DNA of 64,000 bases from Limnohabitans sp. Hippo3 (GTDB lineage: Bacteria > Pseudomonadota > Gammaproteobacteria > Burkholderiales > Burkholderiaceae_C), in assembly GCF_003063665.1 (NCBI RefSeq), contig NZ_NESF01000002.1, positions 62,001 to 126,000 of the forward strand, read 5' to 3'. The notes under the pieces were generated by a model. It worked only from the letters and a program-made list of their open reading frames with translations. It was not told where the DNA came from and made no database searches. Positions 44,799-53,185 of this stretch are shown here, piece after piece (the first letter of the stretch is position 1; the number at the start of each line of letters is the position of its first letter). The translations under genes were made by a program, and so were the position numbers.

Positions 44799-47024
44799 TC
44801 ACAAGCCAATCACGCCACCATCCTTGCGCGTGATGACGATGGTGGCCGAACGTGGGCGACCGGCCACGCCATAACCCTGATTACCTGGCCAGACGCTCTG
44901 TGGCGCTGCGCCTGAGGAAAGGGGCTTGGACAATTCGCCGGGGTGCTGGATGTTGACAAACAAGGTACGGCCATCTGGCGTTTCGGTGATGCCCGTCACT
45001 TCAGCACCGGCTGGGGCCACCAGGAAGCGGCGCAATTGGGCCTCACCCAAAGCGGCACCGAGGAAAGTTTCCTGCGTGCCGGTCTGCTCGACACCGCCCA
45101 CCACCATCTTGTTTTTCACGGTGACTTTGCCACCGTCGCCCACCTGGCCGGGAATAGCGGCCAGCATCATGCAGTTGGTTTCGTCGGTGAAGGCCCCATC
45201 GTCGGTCTGGATCCAGCAAATGCCGGTGGCTTTGCTGAACCACAGGCCGTCGGGCGAAGAGAAAGAATTCTTGGCGGTCAGGCCCGACAAATTGGCATCA
45301 CCCATATCCTCTTCGGCACCAAAGAGGAAAATGTCCCATGCAAAAGTTTTGGCGGTGGCCGTCTGCCCGGCCTCTTTGAAACGGATGATGTGCCCATTGG
45401 GGTTGCCTGCGATTTTCTTGCCGTCCATGTCCATGTAGGCGCGAGGGTTGGCGGCATCGGTTTTTCCAGGGGTGCGGTTGGCCGCGCTGTTGTTGGTCAA
45501 CGCAAAATAAATTTCACCATTGCGGTGGTTGACAGCGCCCCACTCCGGGCGGTCCATCTTGGTCGCACCTACGGCATCGGCGGCATGGCGGGCATGGACC
45601 AACACATCCCCCTGGCTGGCGAATGGGTAGGCGCTGTGCTTGGCGATACGTGGGTCGGCGATGGTCAGCTCCAGCCATTCGCCCTGGCCCGAAGCATCAA
45701 AGCGGGCGGCATAGAGCTTGCCCTCGCTCAGGTACTTGTCGCCAGCGGCCATGCCACCACCCACGTCACGTGGGTCCCACACGGCAGTGGTCACAAATTT
45801 GTAGATGTATTCGTTGCGCGAGTCGCAGCCCATGTAAAACGCCAAAGGCTCGCCCGCCTTGGGCACACCGCAGACGGCCGCCTCATGGGCGAAACGGCCC
45901 ATGGCCACGCGCTTGGCCGGTGTGGAGTTGGGAGCCAGGGGGTCGATCTCCACGTTGAAACCAAAGGTGTTGGCTTCGTTGCGGAAATCCTTTTCGGCAT
46001 TCGCTCCCACGGCCGCGAGGTTCCAGCGGGCAAAGCGGTCATCGGTGGACGACACCGTATGCCAGCCCTGGCTGACTGACTTGGTCGAACCGGCAGCAGG
46101 CGCGGCAGCGGCCACACCGTAGCGCTTGCGCGAGGCCAACTCTTTCGCTGTCAAGGCTAAGCCTTCGCCAGTGGTCTGGAAGTAATAGGCCCAATTTTCT
46201 TCGCAGCCCAAATACGTGCCCCACGGCGTTTTGCCATGGCCGCAGTTGTTGAGTGTGCCGCGAGCCATGGCCCCGGCCGTGTCCCAGCGGGTCACCATCA
46301 GACTGCGAATCTGCTCGATCGAAGCGCGGGGGCCGCTGATACGCACAGGCGTTTGTGCGGTGATACGGCGGTTCAGGGGCGAATCTTGCTTGATTCGCCA
46401 GCCTTGCGGCGTTTTCACGATCTCGACCACAGAGACGCCGTGGTGGTTGATTTCCTTGAGCACTTCCAACTCAGGGCGGACGCCCAAATCCCAGTCGCCA
46501 AATTGGGTAAATTTCTTGCCGCTGACCTTGTTGGAAGTTTGGCCATTGGGGTGCATGAAGTGCGCATCGGCCGAGCTTTCGTGGTTCACGCACAGCACGG
46601 CGCGGCCCGTGTCCTTCTCGAAATAGCGGCCATTGGCGTCGATGTAATAAATGTCCATGCCATCGTGGTGATCGCCAATGCGGCGCGACCAGTCGTCCGA
46701 CTCAAGGCCGCGGTTGGAATAGGCCGCCAAGGCCGAATCGAGCGCATCGCCAGTGGCGTGCAGCACGCTGTATTGGTAGCCCGGCGGCAAGATCACGTTG
46801 TCGAGCAGGCTTTTTTCCACAGCGGCAAAGCCCAAGGCTTTGGGCGCAGCAGGCGCACCTGTGGTCAAGCTGGCGCAGCCGGGCAGCATGGCCAGCCCTG
46901 CCAAACCCAAACCACCACGCAGCAAACCCCGGCGTGCGGGGTTTTGCAGGGACTGGCTCAGGACGTCCTGAAAGTGGGGGTTGTCAGAGGTGTTGCAAAT
47001 CGGGTCAAGGTCGTGGTGAGACAT
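44799..47024 (-). CDS. phoX: PhoX-family alkaline phosphatase (Tat-exported)
   Basis: 741 aa, DUF839/PhoX family. PhoX is a Ca2+/Fe-dependent monomeric phosphatase that releases Pi from phosphomonoesters outside the cytoplasm. The N-terminus has a twin-arginine motif (RRGLLRGG, R31-R32) and LPGC (C50), a possible lipid anchor. Active-site-type segments include VNHESS, LNNCGHGKTPWGTYLGCEENW, FNVEIDP, GRFAHEAA and FSSPDGLWF. It lies directly upstream of pstS on the same strand, with its own terminator, and divergent from gap-arsJ. A strong Pho-box array precedes it. Confidence 0.95.
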   Translation of the reverse strand: MSHHDLDPICNTSDNPHFQDVLSQSLQNPARRGLLRGGLGLAGLAMLPGCASLTTGAPAAPKALGFAAVEKSLLDNVILPPGYQYSVLHATGDALDSALAAYSNRGLESDDWSRRIGDHHDGMDIYYIDANGRYFEKDTGRAVLCVNHESSADAHFMHPNGQTSNKVSGKKFTQFGDWDLGVRPELEVLKEINHHGVSVVEIVKTPQGWRIKQDSPLNRRITAQTPVRISGPRASIEQIRSLMVTRWDTAGAMARGTLNNCGHGKTPWGTYLGCEENWAYYFQTTGEGLALTAKELASRKRYGVAAAAPAAGSTKSVSQGWHTVSSTDDRFARWNLAAVGANAEKDFRNEANTFGFNVEIDPLAPNSTPAKRVAMGRFAHEAAVCGVPKAGEPLAFYMGCDSRNEYIYKFVTTAVWDPRDVGGGMAAGDKYLSEGKLYAARFDASGQGEWLELTIADPRIAKHSAYPFASQGDVLVHARHAADAVGATKMDRPEWGAVNHRNGEIYFALTNNSAANRTPGKTDAANPRAYMDMDGKKIAGNPNGHIIRFKEAGQTATAKTFAWDIFLFGAEEDMGDANLSGLTAKNSFSSPDGLWFSKATGICWIQTDDGAFTDETNCMMLAAIPGQVGDGGKVTVKNKMVVGGVEQTGTQETFLGAALGEAQLRRFLVAPAGAEVTGITETPDGRTLFVNIQHPGELSKPLSSGAAPQSVWPGNQGYGVAGRPRSATIVITRKDGGVIGL

Positions 47025-47064
47025 GTGAAGCTCCTGGGGAAAAGTCCGATTGAAGGGCTTTCAC

Positions 47065-47104
47065 GTGACAGTTTGATGGCGAAAATCTGAAGTTTGAATG
47101 ACAG
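47065..47104 (-). promoter_or_regulatory. Candidate Pho-box array of phoX
   Basis: Minus strand: CTGTCAT (47104-47098) and CTGTCAC (47071-47065), both exact consensus half-sites, start exactly 33 bp apart, that is three 11-bp turns; the two intervening registers are weaker. It ends 40 bp before the phoX ATG. Confidence 0.75.
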
Positions 47105-47130
47105 ATCCTCGGCCGGCTGCCTCTGAAATC

Positions 47131-47148
47131 TTGTCATGAATGCGTCAC
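47131..47148 (+). promoter_or_regulatory. Candidate Pho box of gap-arsJ-arsR
   Basis: TTGTCAT-GAAT-GCGTCAC on the plus strand: 14 of 18 positions equal the E. coli consensus CTGTCATAAATCTGTCAC. It ends 55 bp before the gap ATG and is 26 bp from the phoX array on the other strand. Confidence 0.72.
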
Positions 47149-47203
47149 AAATGCATGGCAAAGTACCGAAAATCACATTTCCAGAAGCATTGAAAGATCA
47201 GCC

Positions 47204-48247
47204 ATGAAAATCGGTATCAACGGTATGGGCCGCATTGGCCGCTTGGCCTTGCGTGCAGCCATGGGTGCTGCCGAGCGCCCCTCGGACGACCCCCGCGCAG
47301 GCAACCGCCTGGAGGTGGTGCACGTCAACGAACTCAAAGGCGGCGCAGCCGCCACAGCGCATTTGCTCGCGTTTGACAGCGTACAGGGCAAATGGCGCGA
47401 GCGCATTGAAGACGAAAGTGACACCCAGATCCGCATCGGAGATCGCACCCTTGGCTTCTCGTCGCATGCCAATCCGGCCGACATCCCTTGGGGCGAGATG
47501 GGGGTGGATGTGGTGCTGGAATGCACGGGCAAGTTTTTGACCCCCGAAACGATTCAGGGCCACCTGGACCGGGGCGCCAAGCGCGTCATTGTGGCCGCGC
47601 CTGTCAAGGTGGGCGATGTGCTGAACATCGTGGTCGGCATCAACCACACTCTCTACAACCCGGCCAAGGACCGCATCGTCACGGCCGCATCGTGCACCAC
47701 CAATTGCCTGGCCCCGGTGGTCAAAGTCGTGCACGAAGCCATTGGCATCCGCCACGGTCAGATCACCACCATCCACGACCCGACCAACACCAACCTGGTG
47801 GTGGACGCGCCGCACAAAGACCTGCGCCGCGCCCGCAGCGCCATGATGAGCCTGGCCCCCACCACCACGGGCAGCGCCACCGCCATTGCCTTGATCTACC
47901 CCGAACTCAAAGGCAAGCTCAACGGCCACGCGGTGCGTGCCCCGGTGCTCAACGCATCGCTGACCGACTGCGTGTTCGAGATGAAGCGCGAAACCAGCGC
48001 CGAAGAGGTCAACGCCTTGTTTGCTGCGGCGGCGCAAGGCCCATTGGCCGGCATCCTAGGTTATGAAACGCGCCCCTTGGTCAGCGTGGATTACGCCCGC
48101 GACACGCGCAGCGCGATCGTGGACGCGCTGTCTACCCTGGTGACCGACGGCACACTGCTCAAGGTCTACGCCTGGTACGACAACGAAATGGGCTATGCCT
48201 GCCGCATGGTGGACCTAGCTTGCCACATGAACGAAGTCGGCATCTGA
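47204..48247 (+). CDS. gap: ArsJ-associated glyceraldehyde-3-phosphate dehydrogenase
   Basis: 347 aa. Rossmann start [13 protein letters not shown], catalytic C164 in [11 protein letters not shown], and the C-terminal [14 protein letters not shown]. With arsenate in place of phosphate the enzyme makes 1-arseno-3-phosphoglycerate, which ArsJ exports (the established Gap/ArsJ pathway). The arsJ start is 1 bp after this stop, so this copy is dedicated to arsenic and not the glycolytic one. The N-terminal insertion [14 protein letters not shown] is typical of the arsenic-linked branch as I recall it. Confidence 0.92.
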   Translation: MKIGINGMGRIGRLALRAAMGAAERPSDDPRAGNRLEVVHVNELKGGAAATAHLLAFDSVQGKWRERIEDESDTQIRIGDRTLGFSSHANPADIPWGEMGVDVVLECTGKFLTPETIQGHLDRGAKRVIVAAPVKVGDVLNIVVGINHTLYNPAKDRIVTAASCTTNCLAPVVKVVHEAIGIRHGQITTIHDPTNTNLVVDAPHKDLRRARSAMMSLAPTTTGSATAIALIYPELKGKLNGHAVRAPVLNASLTDCVFEMKRETSAEEVNALFAAAAQGPLAGILGYETRPLVSVDYARDTRSAIVDALSTLVTDGTLLKVYAWYDNEMGYACRMVDLACHMNEVGI

Positions 48248-48248
48248 G

Positions 48249-49535
48249 ATGAACGCGGCTGAGCGCAACGACGGCGGTATCACCGCCGCAGAACGTCAAT
48301 ACGGCATCGTGACCGCCGCCTATTGGGGCTTCACCCTGACCGACGGCGCTTTGCGCATGTTGGTGCTGCTGCACTTTTACAAGCTGGGTTACTCCCCTTT
48401 CACGCTGGCCTTTTTGTTCTTGCTCTACGAAGGCGCGGGTGTGCTGGCCAACCTGATCGGCGGCTGGCTGGCCACACGTTTTGGCATCGCCCGCATGCTC
48501 ACCGTGGGGGTGGTCACGCAGATCATCGGCTTTGGTTTGCTCTCGGCCTTGCAGCCCGAGTGGACGGCGACCATGTCGGTGGCTTGGGTTGTGCTGGCGC
48601 AGGGCGTGTGTGGCGTGGCCAAAGACCTGACCAAAACCGCCAGCAAATCGGCCATCAAGATCACTCAGGCGCAAGCCAAAGACCAAGGCAACGGCCAACT
48701 CTTCAAGTGGGTGGCCTGGTTCACGGGCAGCAAAAACGCCATGAAGGGCTTTGGCTTTTTTCTAGGCGGTTTGCTGCTGGAGACGCTGGGTTTCCAGGGG
48801 TCGCTGTGGGCCATGTCGGGTCTCCTGGCTTTGGTGCTGATCGGGGTGGTGACGAGCTTGCCGCCCATGATGGGTAAGAGCAAGCCATCGGGCTCGGCCA
48901 AAGAGTTGTTCGCCAAAAACGCAGGCATCAACGCACTGGCCGCCGCCCGCGTGGCTTTGTTTGGGGCGCGTGACGTGTGGTTTGTGGTGGGCGTGCCGGT
49001 GTTTTTGTATTCGGTGGGCTGGACTTTCACCATGGTGGGCGGCTTTTTGGCGACCTGGACCATTGGCTATGGCCTGGTGCAAGCACTGGCCCCGCAGCTG
49101 GTGCGCCGCAGCGCCGACGGCCTGAGCCGCGAAGTGCCTGCAGCCCGCTGGTGGTCGGCAGTCCTCACGCTCATTCCGTTGGGCATCGCCGCTGCGCTTT
49201 GGCTGCAAGCACCGCAGCTGCAATGGTGGGTGGTCGGTGGCCTGAGCCTGTTCGGCTTTGCCTTTGCCATCAACTCGTCGGTGCACAGTTATTTGGTGCT
49301 GGCCTATGCAGGCTCTGAAAAAGCGGCCGAAGACGTGGGCTTTTACTACGCCGCCAATGCACTCGGCCGCTTCATGGGCACGCTGCTGTCGGGCTTGCTC
49401 TACCAATGGGGCGGGCTGCTGTATGCCCTCTTGGGATCGGCGCTGATGCTGCTGCTGTGCTGGCTGACCACACTGCGCCTGCCCTTGGGCTTGCTTGAAA
49501 ACACCACCCCTTCAGAAAAGACAGGCACCCCATGA
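48249..49535 (+). CDS. arsJ: Organoarsenical efflux permease ArsJ
   Basis: 428-aa MFS protein, twelve helices, beginning TAAERQYGIVTAAYWGFTLTDGALRMLVLLHF, a hallmark of ArsJ. Other segments: KDLTKTASKSAIK, SKNAMKGFGFFLGG, ARDVWFVVGVPVFLY and SVHSYLVLAYA. It expels 1-arseno-3-phosphoglycerate, so arsenate is detoxified without reduction to arsenite. It overlaps arsR by four bases. Confidence 0.95.
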   Translation: MNAAERNDGGITAAERQYGIVTAAYWGFTLTDGALRMLVLLHFYKLGYSPFTLAFLFLLYEGAGVLANLIGGWLATRFGIARMLTVGVVTQIIGFGLLSALQPEWTATMSVAWVVLAQGVCGVAKDLTKTASKSAIKITQAQAKDQGNGQLFKWVAWFTGSKNAMKGFGFFLGGLLLETLGFQGSLWAMSGLLALVLIGVVTSLPPMMGKSKPSGSAKELFAKNAGINALAAARVALFGARDVWFVVGVPVFLYSVGWTFTMVGGFLATWTIGYGLVQALAPQLVRRSADGLSREVPAARWWSAVLTLIPLGIAAALWLQAPQLQWWVVGGLSLFGFAFAINSSVHSYLVLAYAGSEKAAEDVGFYYAANALGRFMGTLLSGLLYQWGGLLYALLGSALMLLLCWLTTLRLPLGLLENTTPSEKTGTP

Positions 49536-49915
49536 CCACCGACACCGTTTTGAACGCCATGGACGAAGACCTCGCCGTCAAGGCGCTGGCGGCTTTGGCA
49601 CAAACCTCTCGCTTGCGCGTGTTCCGCGCCATCGTGGGCGCAGGCCCTGAAGGCATGCAACCGGGCCAGTTGTCGCAAGCGCTGGCGGTGCCTGCCAACA
49701 CGCTGTCCTTTCACCTCAAGGAACTACACCATGCGGGCCTGGTGAGCGTGCAACGCGAAGGCCGGTTCATGCGTTACCGCGCCGACATGCCGACCATGCA
49801 AAACCTGGTCGGCTTCTTGACCGACCACTGCTGCCAAGGTGTGCCTTGTGTCGACATGCCTTGTGTGGCCTGCCATGACAAGCCGTCATCAAACGTTCAT
49901 GCAGACGTCACATAA
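49532..49915 (+). CDS. arsR: ArsR-family repressor with C-terminal cysteine cluster
   Basis: 127 aa. Winged helix with LAVPANTLSFHLKELHHAGLVSVQREGRFMRY as recognition part. The C-terminus is cysteine-rich: C100, C101, C106, C111, C114, arranged like the As(III) sites of Acidithiobacillus-type ArsR rather than the N-terminal CVC of E. coli. Last gene of gap-arsJ-arsR. No ArsR operator was evident before gap, so its target is uncertain. Confidence 0.9.
   Translation: MTTDTVLNAMDEDLAVKALAALAQTSRLRVFRAIVGAGPEGMQPGQLSQALAVPANTLSFHLKELHHAGLVSVQREGRFMRYRADMPTMQNLVGFLTDHCCQGVPCVDMPCVACHDKPSSNVHADVT
49883..49911 (+). promoter_or_regulatory. Candidate Pho-box array of ppx inside arsR
   Basis: CCGTCAT-CAAA-CGTTCAT-GCAG-ACGTCAC: three 7-mers at exact 11-bp spacing, 6, 5 and 5 of 7 positions matching the half-site. 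It lies in the last codons of arsR and is followed at once by CATAAT, a possible -10. It ends 36 bp before the ppx ATG. Confidence 0.55.
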
Positions 49916-49947
49916 TCAGCATTTTTCTGGTCCACGTCGTTCACCAC

Positions 49948-51450
49948 ATGCAAACCAAGTCCCTTTACGCTGCCATTGACCTGGGCTCCAACAGTTTTCG
50001 CCTCGAAATCGGTCAGATGGATGCGGGACAACTGCGAAGGGTCGAATACATCAAGGAAACCGTGCGGCAAGGTAATGGACTGGACGTCGAGCGCCATCTG
50101 ACAGAAGAGGCCATGGTCAGGGGCTGGGAATGCCTGGCCCGATTTGGCGAACGCATCGCAGGCTTTTGCCCCAGCCAAGTGCGGGCCGTGGCCACGCAAA
50201 CCCTGCGCGAAGCACGCAACCGCGATGTTTTTCTGAGCAAGGCCAAACGCCTACTGGGCTTCCCGATCGAGGTGATCGCCGGCAAGGAAGAAGCCCGACT
50301 CATCTATCTGGGCGTGTCACACCTGCTGCCGCAATCCGATGAGCATCGCCTGGTGGTGGACATCGGAGGTCGCTCGACCGAGATGATTTTGGGTCAACGT
50401 GAAAAAGCCAACACGCTGGAGTCTTACCGCGTGGGTAGCGTGGCCTGGTCCATGAAGTTCTTTCCCGACGGGATTTGGACGCCGGCCTGCTTCAAATCTG
50501 CGGAAATTGCAGCCAAGGCGGTGCTCGATGAAGCCCAGATCCTGTTCAACCGCAACCACTGGGACAAATGCTATGGCTCGTCCGGTACGGTCGGTGCTGT
50601 GGCCGATGTCTTGACCGCTTCCGGGTGGCCAGAGGGACTCATCACCCGCGAAGGCCTCGCCTGGCTCAAGGACCGCCTTCTCAAAGCCCAAAAGCCAGAC
50701 AACCTGCGGCTCGAAGGGGTCAAGGAAGACCGCAAGCCCGTGATTGGTGGGGGGCTGGCCGTCTTGCAAGCGGTGTTTGACCTGCTGCACATCGACGAGA
50801 TGCAAGCGGCCCAAGGTGCGCTCCGGCACGGTGCGCTTTACGATCTGATCGATCGGGAAAGCACACAGGATGTCAGGTCATCGATGGTGGACTGGCTGGC
50901 GCAACGCTTTGGTACCGACAAGCTGCAGGCCGAACGGGTATCACGCACGGCCCAAAGCCTGTTGCAATCGCTCATCCCGGAAAGCGGCAGCACTTCAGCG
51001 CAAGATCGTCAGCGCTATCTGCAAAAACTTCACTGGGCCTGCCAGTTGCACGAAACCGGCATGCGCATCTCGCACAGCGATTACCACAAGCATGGCGCTT
51101 ACATCCTGGACAATACAGACTTGCCCGGCTTCACCCTCGATGAGTTGCACCGCCTGAGCCAATTGGTGTTGGGGCATCGGGGCAAATTGCGCAAACTTGA
51201 AATCGAGATGGATGACGCGAGCTTTGTCCAGCAGCTCATGGCGCTCCGATTGGCGGTCATTTTGTGCCATGCCCGACGCGACCCGGACCTGTCGGGTTTG
51301 ACCATCCACTGCGATGCTCTGGAGCGCACCGCGCGTTTGACGCTGCGCAGCGACTGGGCCGAAGTCTGGCCGCAGTCGGCCCATCTCTTGCGTGAAGAGA
51401 AAACGGCTTGGCAAAAAACCGAATGGGCGTTAGAGGTCCACCAGGACTGA
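49948..51450 (+). CDS. ppx: Exopolyphosphatase Ppx/GppA
   Basis: 500 aa, actin-like ASKHA fold. AAIDLGSNSFRLEIGQ (phosphate 1), VVDIGGRSTEMI (phosphate 2) and YGSSGTVGAVADVL are characteristic, followed by an HD-like C-terminal domain (LHETGMRISHSDYHKHGAYIL). It releases Pi from polyphosphate; the GppA activity on pppGpp cannot be excluded. It lies 32 bp after arsR and 17 bp before the His-rich small gene. Confidence 0.94.
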   Translation: MQTKSLYAAIDLGSNSFRLEIGQMDAGQLRRVEYIKETVRQGNGLDVERHLTEEAMVRGWECLARFGERIAGFCPSQVRAVATQTLREARNRDVFLSKAKRLLGFPIEVIAGKEEARLIYLGVSHLLPQSDEHRLVVDIGGRSTEMILGQREKANTLESYRVGSVAWSMKFFPDGIWTPACFKSAEIAAKAVLDEAQILFNRNHWDKCYGSSGTVGAVADVLTASGWPEGLITREGLAWLKDRLLKAQKPDNLRLEGVKEDRKPVIGGGLAVLQAVFDLLHIDEMQAAQGALRHGALYDLIDRESTQDVRSSMVDWLAQRFGTDKLQAERVSRTAQSLLQSLIPESGSTSAQDRQRYLQKLHWACQLHETGMRISHSDYHKHGAYILDNTDLPGFTLDELHRLSQLVLGHRGKLRKLEIEMDDASFVQQLMALRLAVILCHARRDPDLSGLTIHCDALERTARLTLRSDWAEVWPQSAHLLREEKTAWQKTEWALEVHQD

Positions 51451-51467
51451 CATGTAAAATATTTCGC

Positions 51468-51827
51468 ATGCCACAAAGCAGTCGCGCCACTTTTTTGATC
51501 CTTGCAATTCTTTTGCAGGTGGTCGTGTGGCTCACGCCTTGGGGTCAAGAGCAAAGAATTGCCGACTTGGCCAATACCGTGGCACACGCCCAAGCCACGG
51601 CACACCACCATCATGACGATCACTCGCTGCACATGGATGACCATGTCACGGAAGCTGCACAGCATCAGCATGCCAGTGAAACCTTTCAGCTGGTCGGACT
51701 TGTGCCTCTAGTCAATGGCTTTGCTCTGGACCGGGCTCGGTCAACACGGTTTTCAAACAGTGCAGCGCCCATCGCCGCCGTCTTTCTTCAAGGGCCACTG
51801 CGCCCACCCCAACCAACAGCCGTCTGA
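51468..51827 (+). CDS. Small His-rich exported protein (CzcI-like)
   Basis: 119 aa. N-terminal hydrophobic segment (about 8-24), then a stretch dense in His and Asp (HHHHDDHSLHMDDH) and a C-terminal LRPPQ motif, an arrangement seen in CzcI and similar periplasmic metal-responsive proteins. ATG 51468 follows the ppx stop by 17 bp. I infer binding of Zn, Ni or Co; family assignment is tentative. Confidence 0.55.
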   Translation: MPQSSRATFLILAILLQVVVWLTPWGQEQRIADLANTVAHAQATAHHHHDDHSLHMDDHVTEAAQHQHASETFQLVGLVPLVNGFALDRARSTRFSNSAAPIAAVFLQGPLRPPQPTAV

Positions 51828-52000
51828 CCACAGACGACTCGTTTGAAGAACTTAACCGGCCCAGCCGGGTCAACACACATCTTTCAGATGGGCAGGCCGC
51901 GTTGTGCTGCAGCCACTCTTAAACGTATTTCTGCGTGATTCCGCTGATCGGCAGGATGCCCAAGCCGCACAAACCCTTCTTTCATTTCACTTTTTGACCT

Positions 52001-52789
52001 ATGAAAAACATCTTTTCTGGGCGACTGATGGCTTTGTTCTTTTTGGCCATGACCCCATTAGCTTGGGCGCATGGCATTTCTGAAGAAGACCGCCAGCGCA
52101 TGCTTGACGGCAGTTATTTCCAATACGTGGGCCTGGGTGCCAGCCACATGCTCACGGGATATGACCATCTGTTGTTCTTGTTCGGTGTGGTCTTCTTCTT
52201 GACCACCTTCAAGGATGTAGCCAAATTTGTCACGGTGTTCACACTGGGGCACTGCATCACGCTGATCTTTGCGACCTACTTCAAGATCACTTGGAACTTC
52301 TATCTGGTGGACGCCATCATTGCCATCAGTGTGATTTACAAGGGTTTTGACAACAACGGGGGATTTCAAAAGCACTTCGACATGAAGTCCCCCAACTTGT
52401 TGATGGCTGTTTTTGGATTTGGCCTGCTGCATGGTTTCGGCCTGTCCACGCGCTTGCAGCAACTCCCCCTGGGAGATGACCCTGTGGCTATGTTGTGGCG
52501 CATTCTGAGCTTCAATGTGGGCGTAGAAGTCGGTCAAATCGCGGCGCTGACCGTGATGGTGGCTGTACTGGCCTTCTGGCGCAATCGCCCCTCGTTCAAA
52601 CGCTTCAGCCACATGGCCAACCTGGGCCTGATCTACGCCGGTATTTACTTGTTGTTCACGCAACTGCATGGCTATCAGCATGACAGCCACCCCAACGACT
52701 TCCGCTTTCCAGCGCAAGAGCACCAGCATGCCCATGAAGACATGGCCATTGACAACACCACCGACGACAGTCGCAACACCCTGAAATAG
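52001..52789 (+). CDS. HupE/UreJ-family membrane protein
   Basis: 262 aa. Signal peptide ending PLAWA, mature N-terminus HGISEED, then GASHMLTGYDHLLFLFGVVFFL and six or so helices, the HupE/UreJ_2 pattern. HupE proteins are implicated in nickel or cobalt uptake. The C-terminus is His-rich (QEHQHAHED). A 173-bp gap precedes it; it contains a CCGGC/GCCGG hairpin (51856-51868) and nothing else that I can name. Confidence 0.82.
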   Translation: MKNIFSGRLMALFFLAMTPLAWAHGISEEDRQRMLDGSYFQYVGLGASHMLTGYDHLLFLFGVVFFLTTFKDVAKFVTVFTLGHCITLIFATYFKITWNFYLVDAIIAISVIYKGFDNNGGFQKHFDMKSPNLLMAVFGFGLLHGFGLSTRLQQLPLGDDPVAMLWRILSFNVGVEVGQIAALTVMVAVLAFWRNRPSFKRFSHMANLGLIYAGIYLLFTQLHGYQHDSHPNDFRFPAQEHQHAHEDMAIDNTTDDSRNTLK

Positions 52790-52831
52790 ACCAACGCTTC
52801 TGTTTTTAAAACCGTAACTCAAGGAATCATC

Positions 52832-53182
52832 ATGAAAAAATCTATCTTCGCTGCACTGACCTTGACCACTACTTTGTGGACACCTGTTGTTTTTGCGTCT
52901 GCTGGCGGCAGCTGCCATTTCCATGGCAACAAGCCAGCCGCTGAAGCCACCGTGAGCGGCTGTGCAGCTCAACGTAAAGACGCCTTGGTTAAAAGCGGCA
53001 AACTGGACGCCTCTTGGTCCGCTGTCAAACAAGACAAGATCGAGTCGGTTGACGGTAAAAAAGGCAAAGAGTGGAAAGTGACCTTCAAGGACCCCGCCGC
53101 CAAAGACAAAACCAAGGAAACGCTGTACATGTTCTTTACCCCGGTAGGCAACTTCATCGCGTCCAATTTCACAGGCCAGTAA
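52832..53182 (+). CDS. DUF6488-like periplasmic protein
   Basis: 116 aa. Sec signal peptide ending VVFASA, then GGSCHFHGNKP (a CHFH metal-site candidate) and SGCAAQRKDALVKSGKLDASW. ATG 52832 has AAGGAATC. The sequence uses more A/T at third positions than its neighbours. Homologues are found beside HupE genes (recalled). I infer a periplasmic metal-binding partner of HupE or of the next gene. Confidence 0.65.
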   Translation: MKKSIFAALTLTTTLWTPVVFASAGGSCHFHGNKPAAEATVSGCAAQRKDALVKSGKLDASWSAVKQDKIESVDGKKGKEWKVTFKDPAAKDKTKETLYMFFTPVGNFIASNFTGQ

Positions 53183-53185
53183 TCG

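Noticed and set aside
51828-52000. Cobalamin or nickel riboswitch before the HupE gene
   Set aside because: Only a short CCGGC/GCCGG hairpin is visible; no conserved riboswitch core could be recognised.
52001-52789. Hydrogenase or urease operon, suggested by HupE/UreJ
   Set aside because: No hydrogenase or urease structural or maturation genes are present in the window; the context is metal transport.
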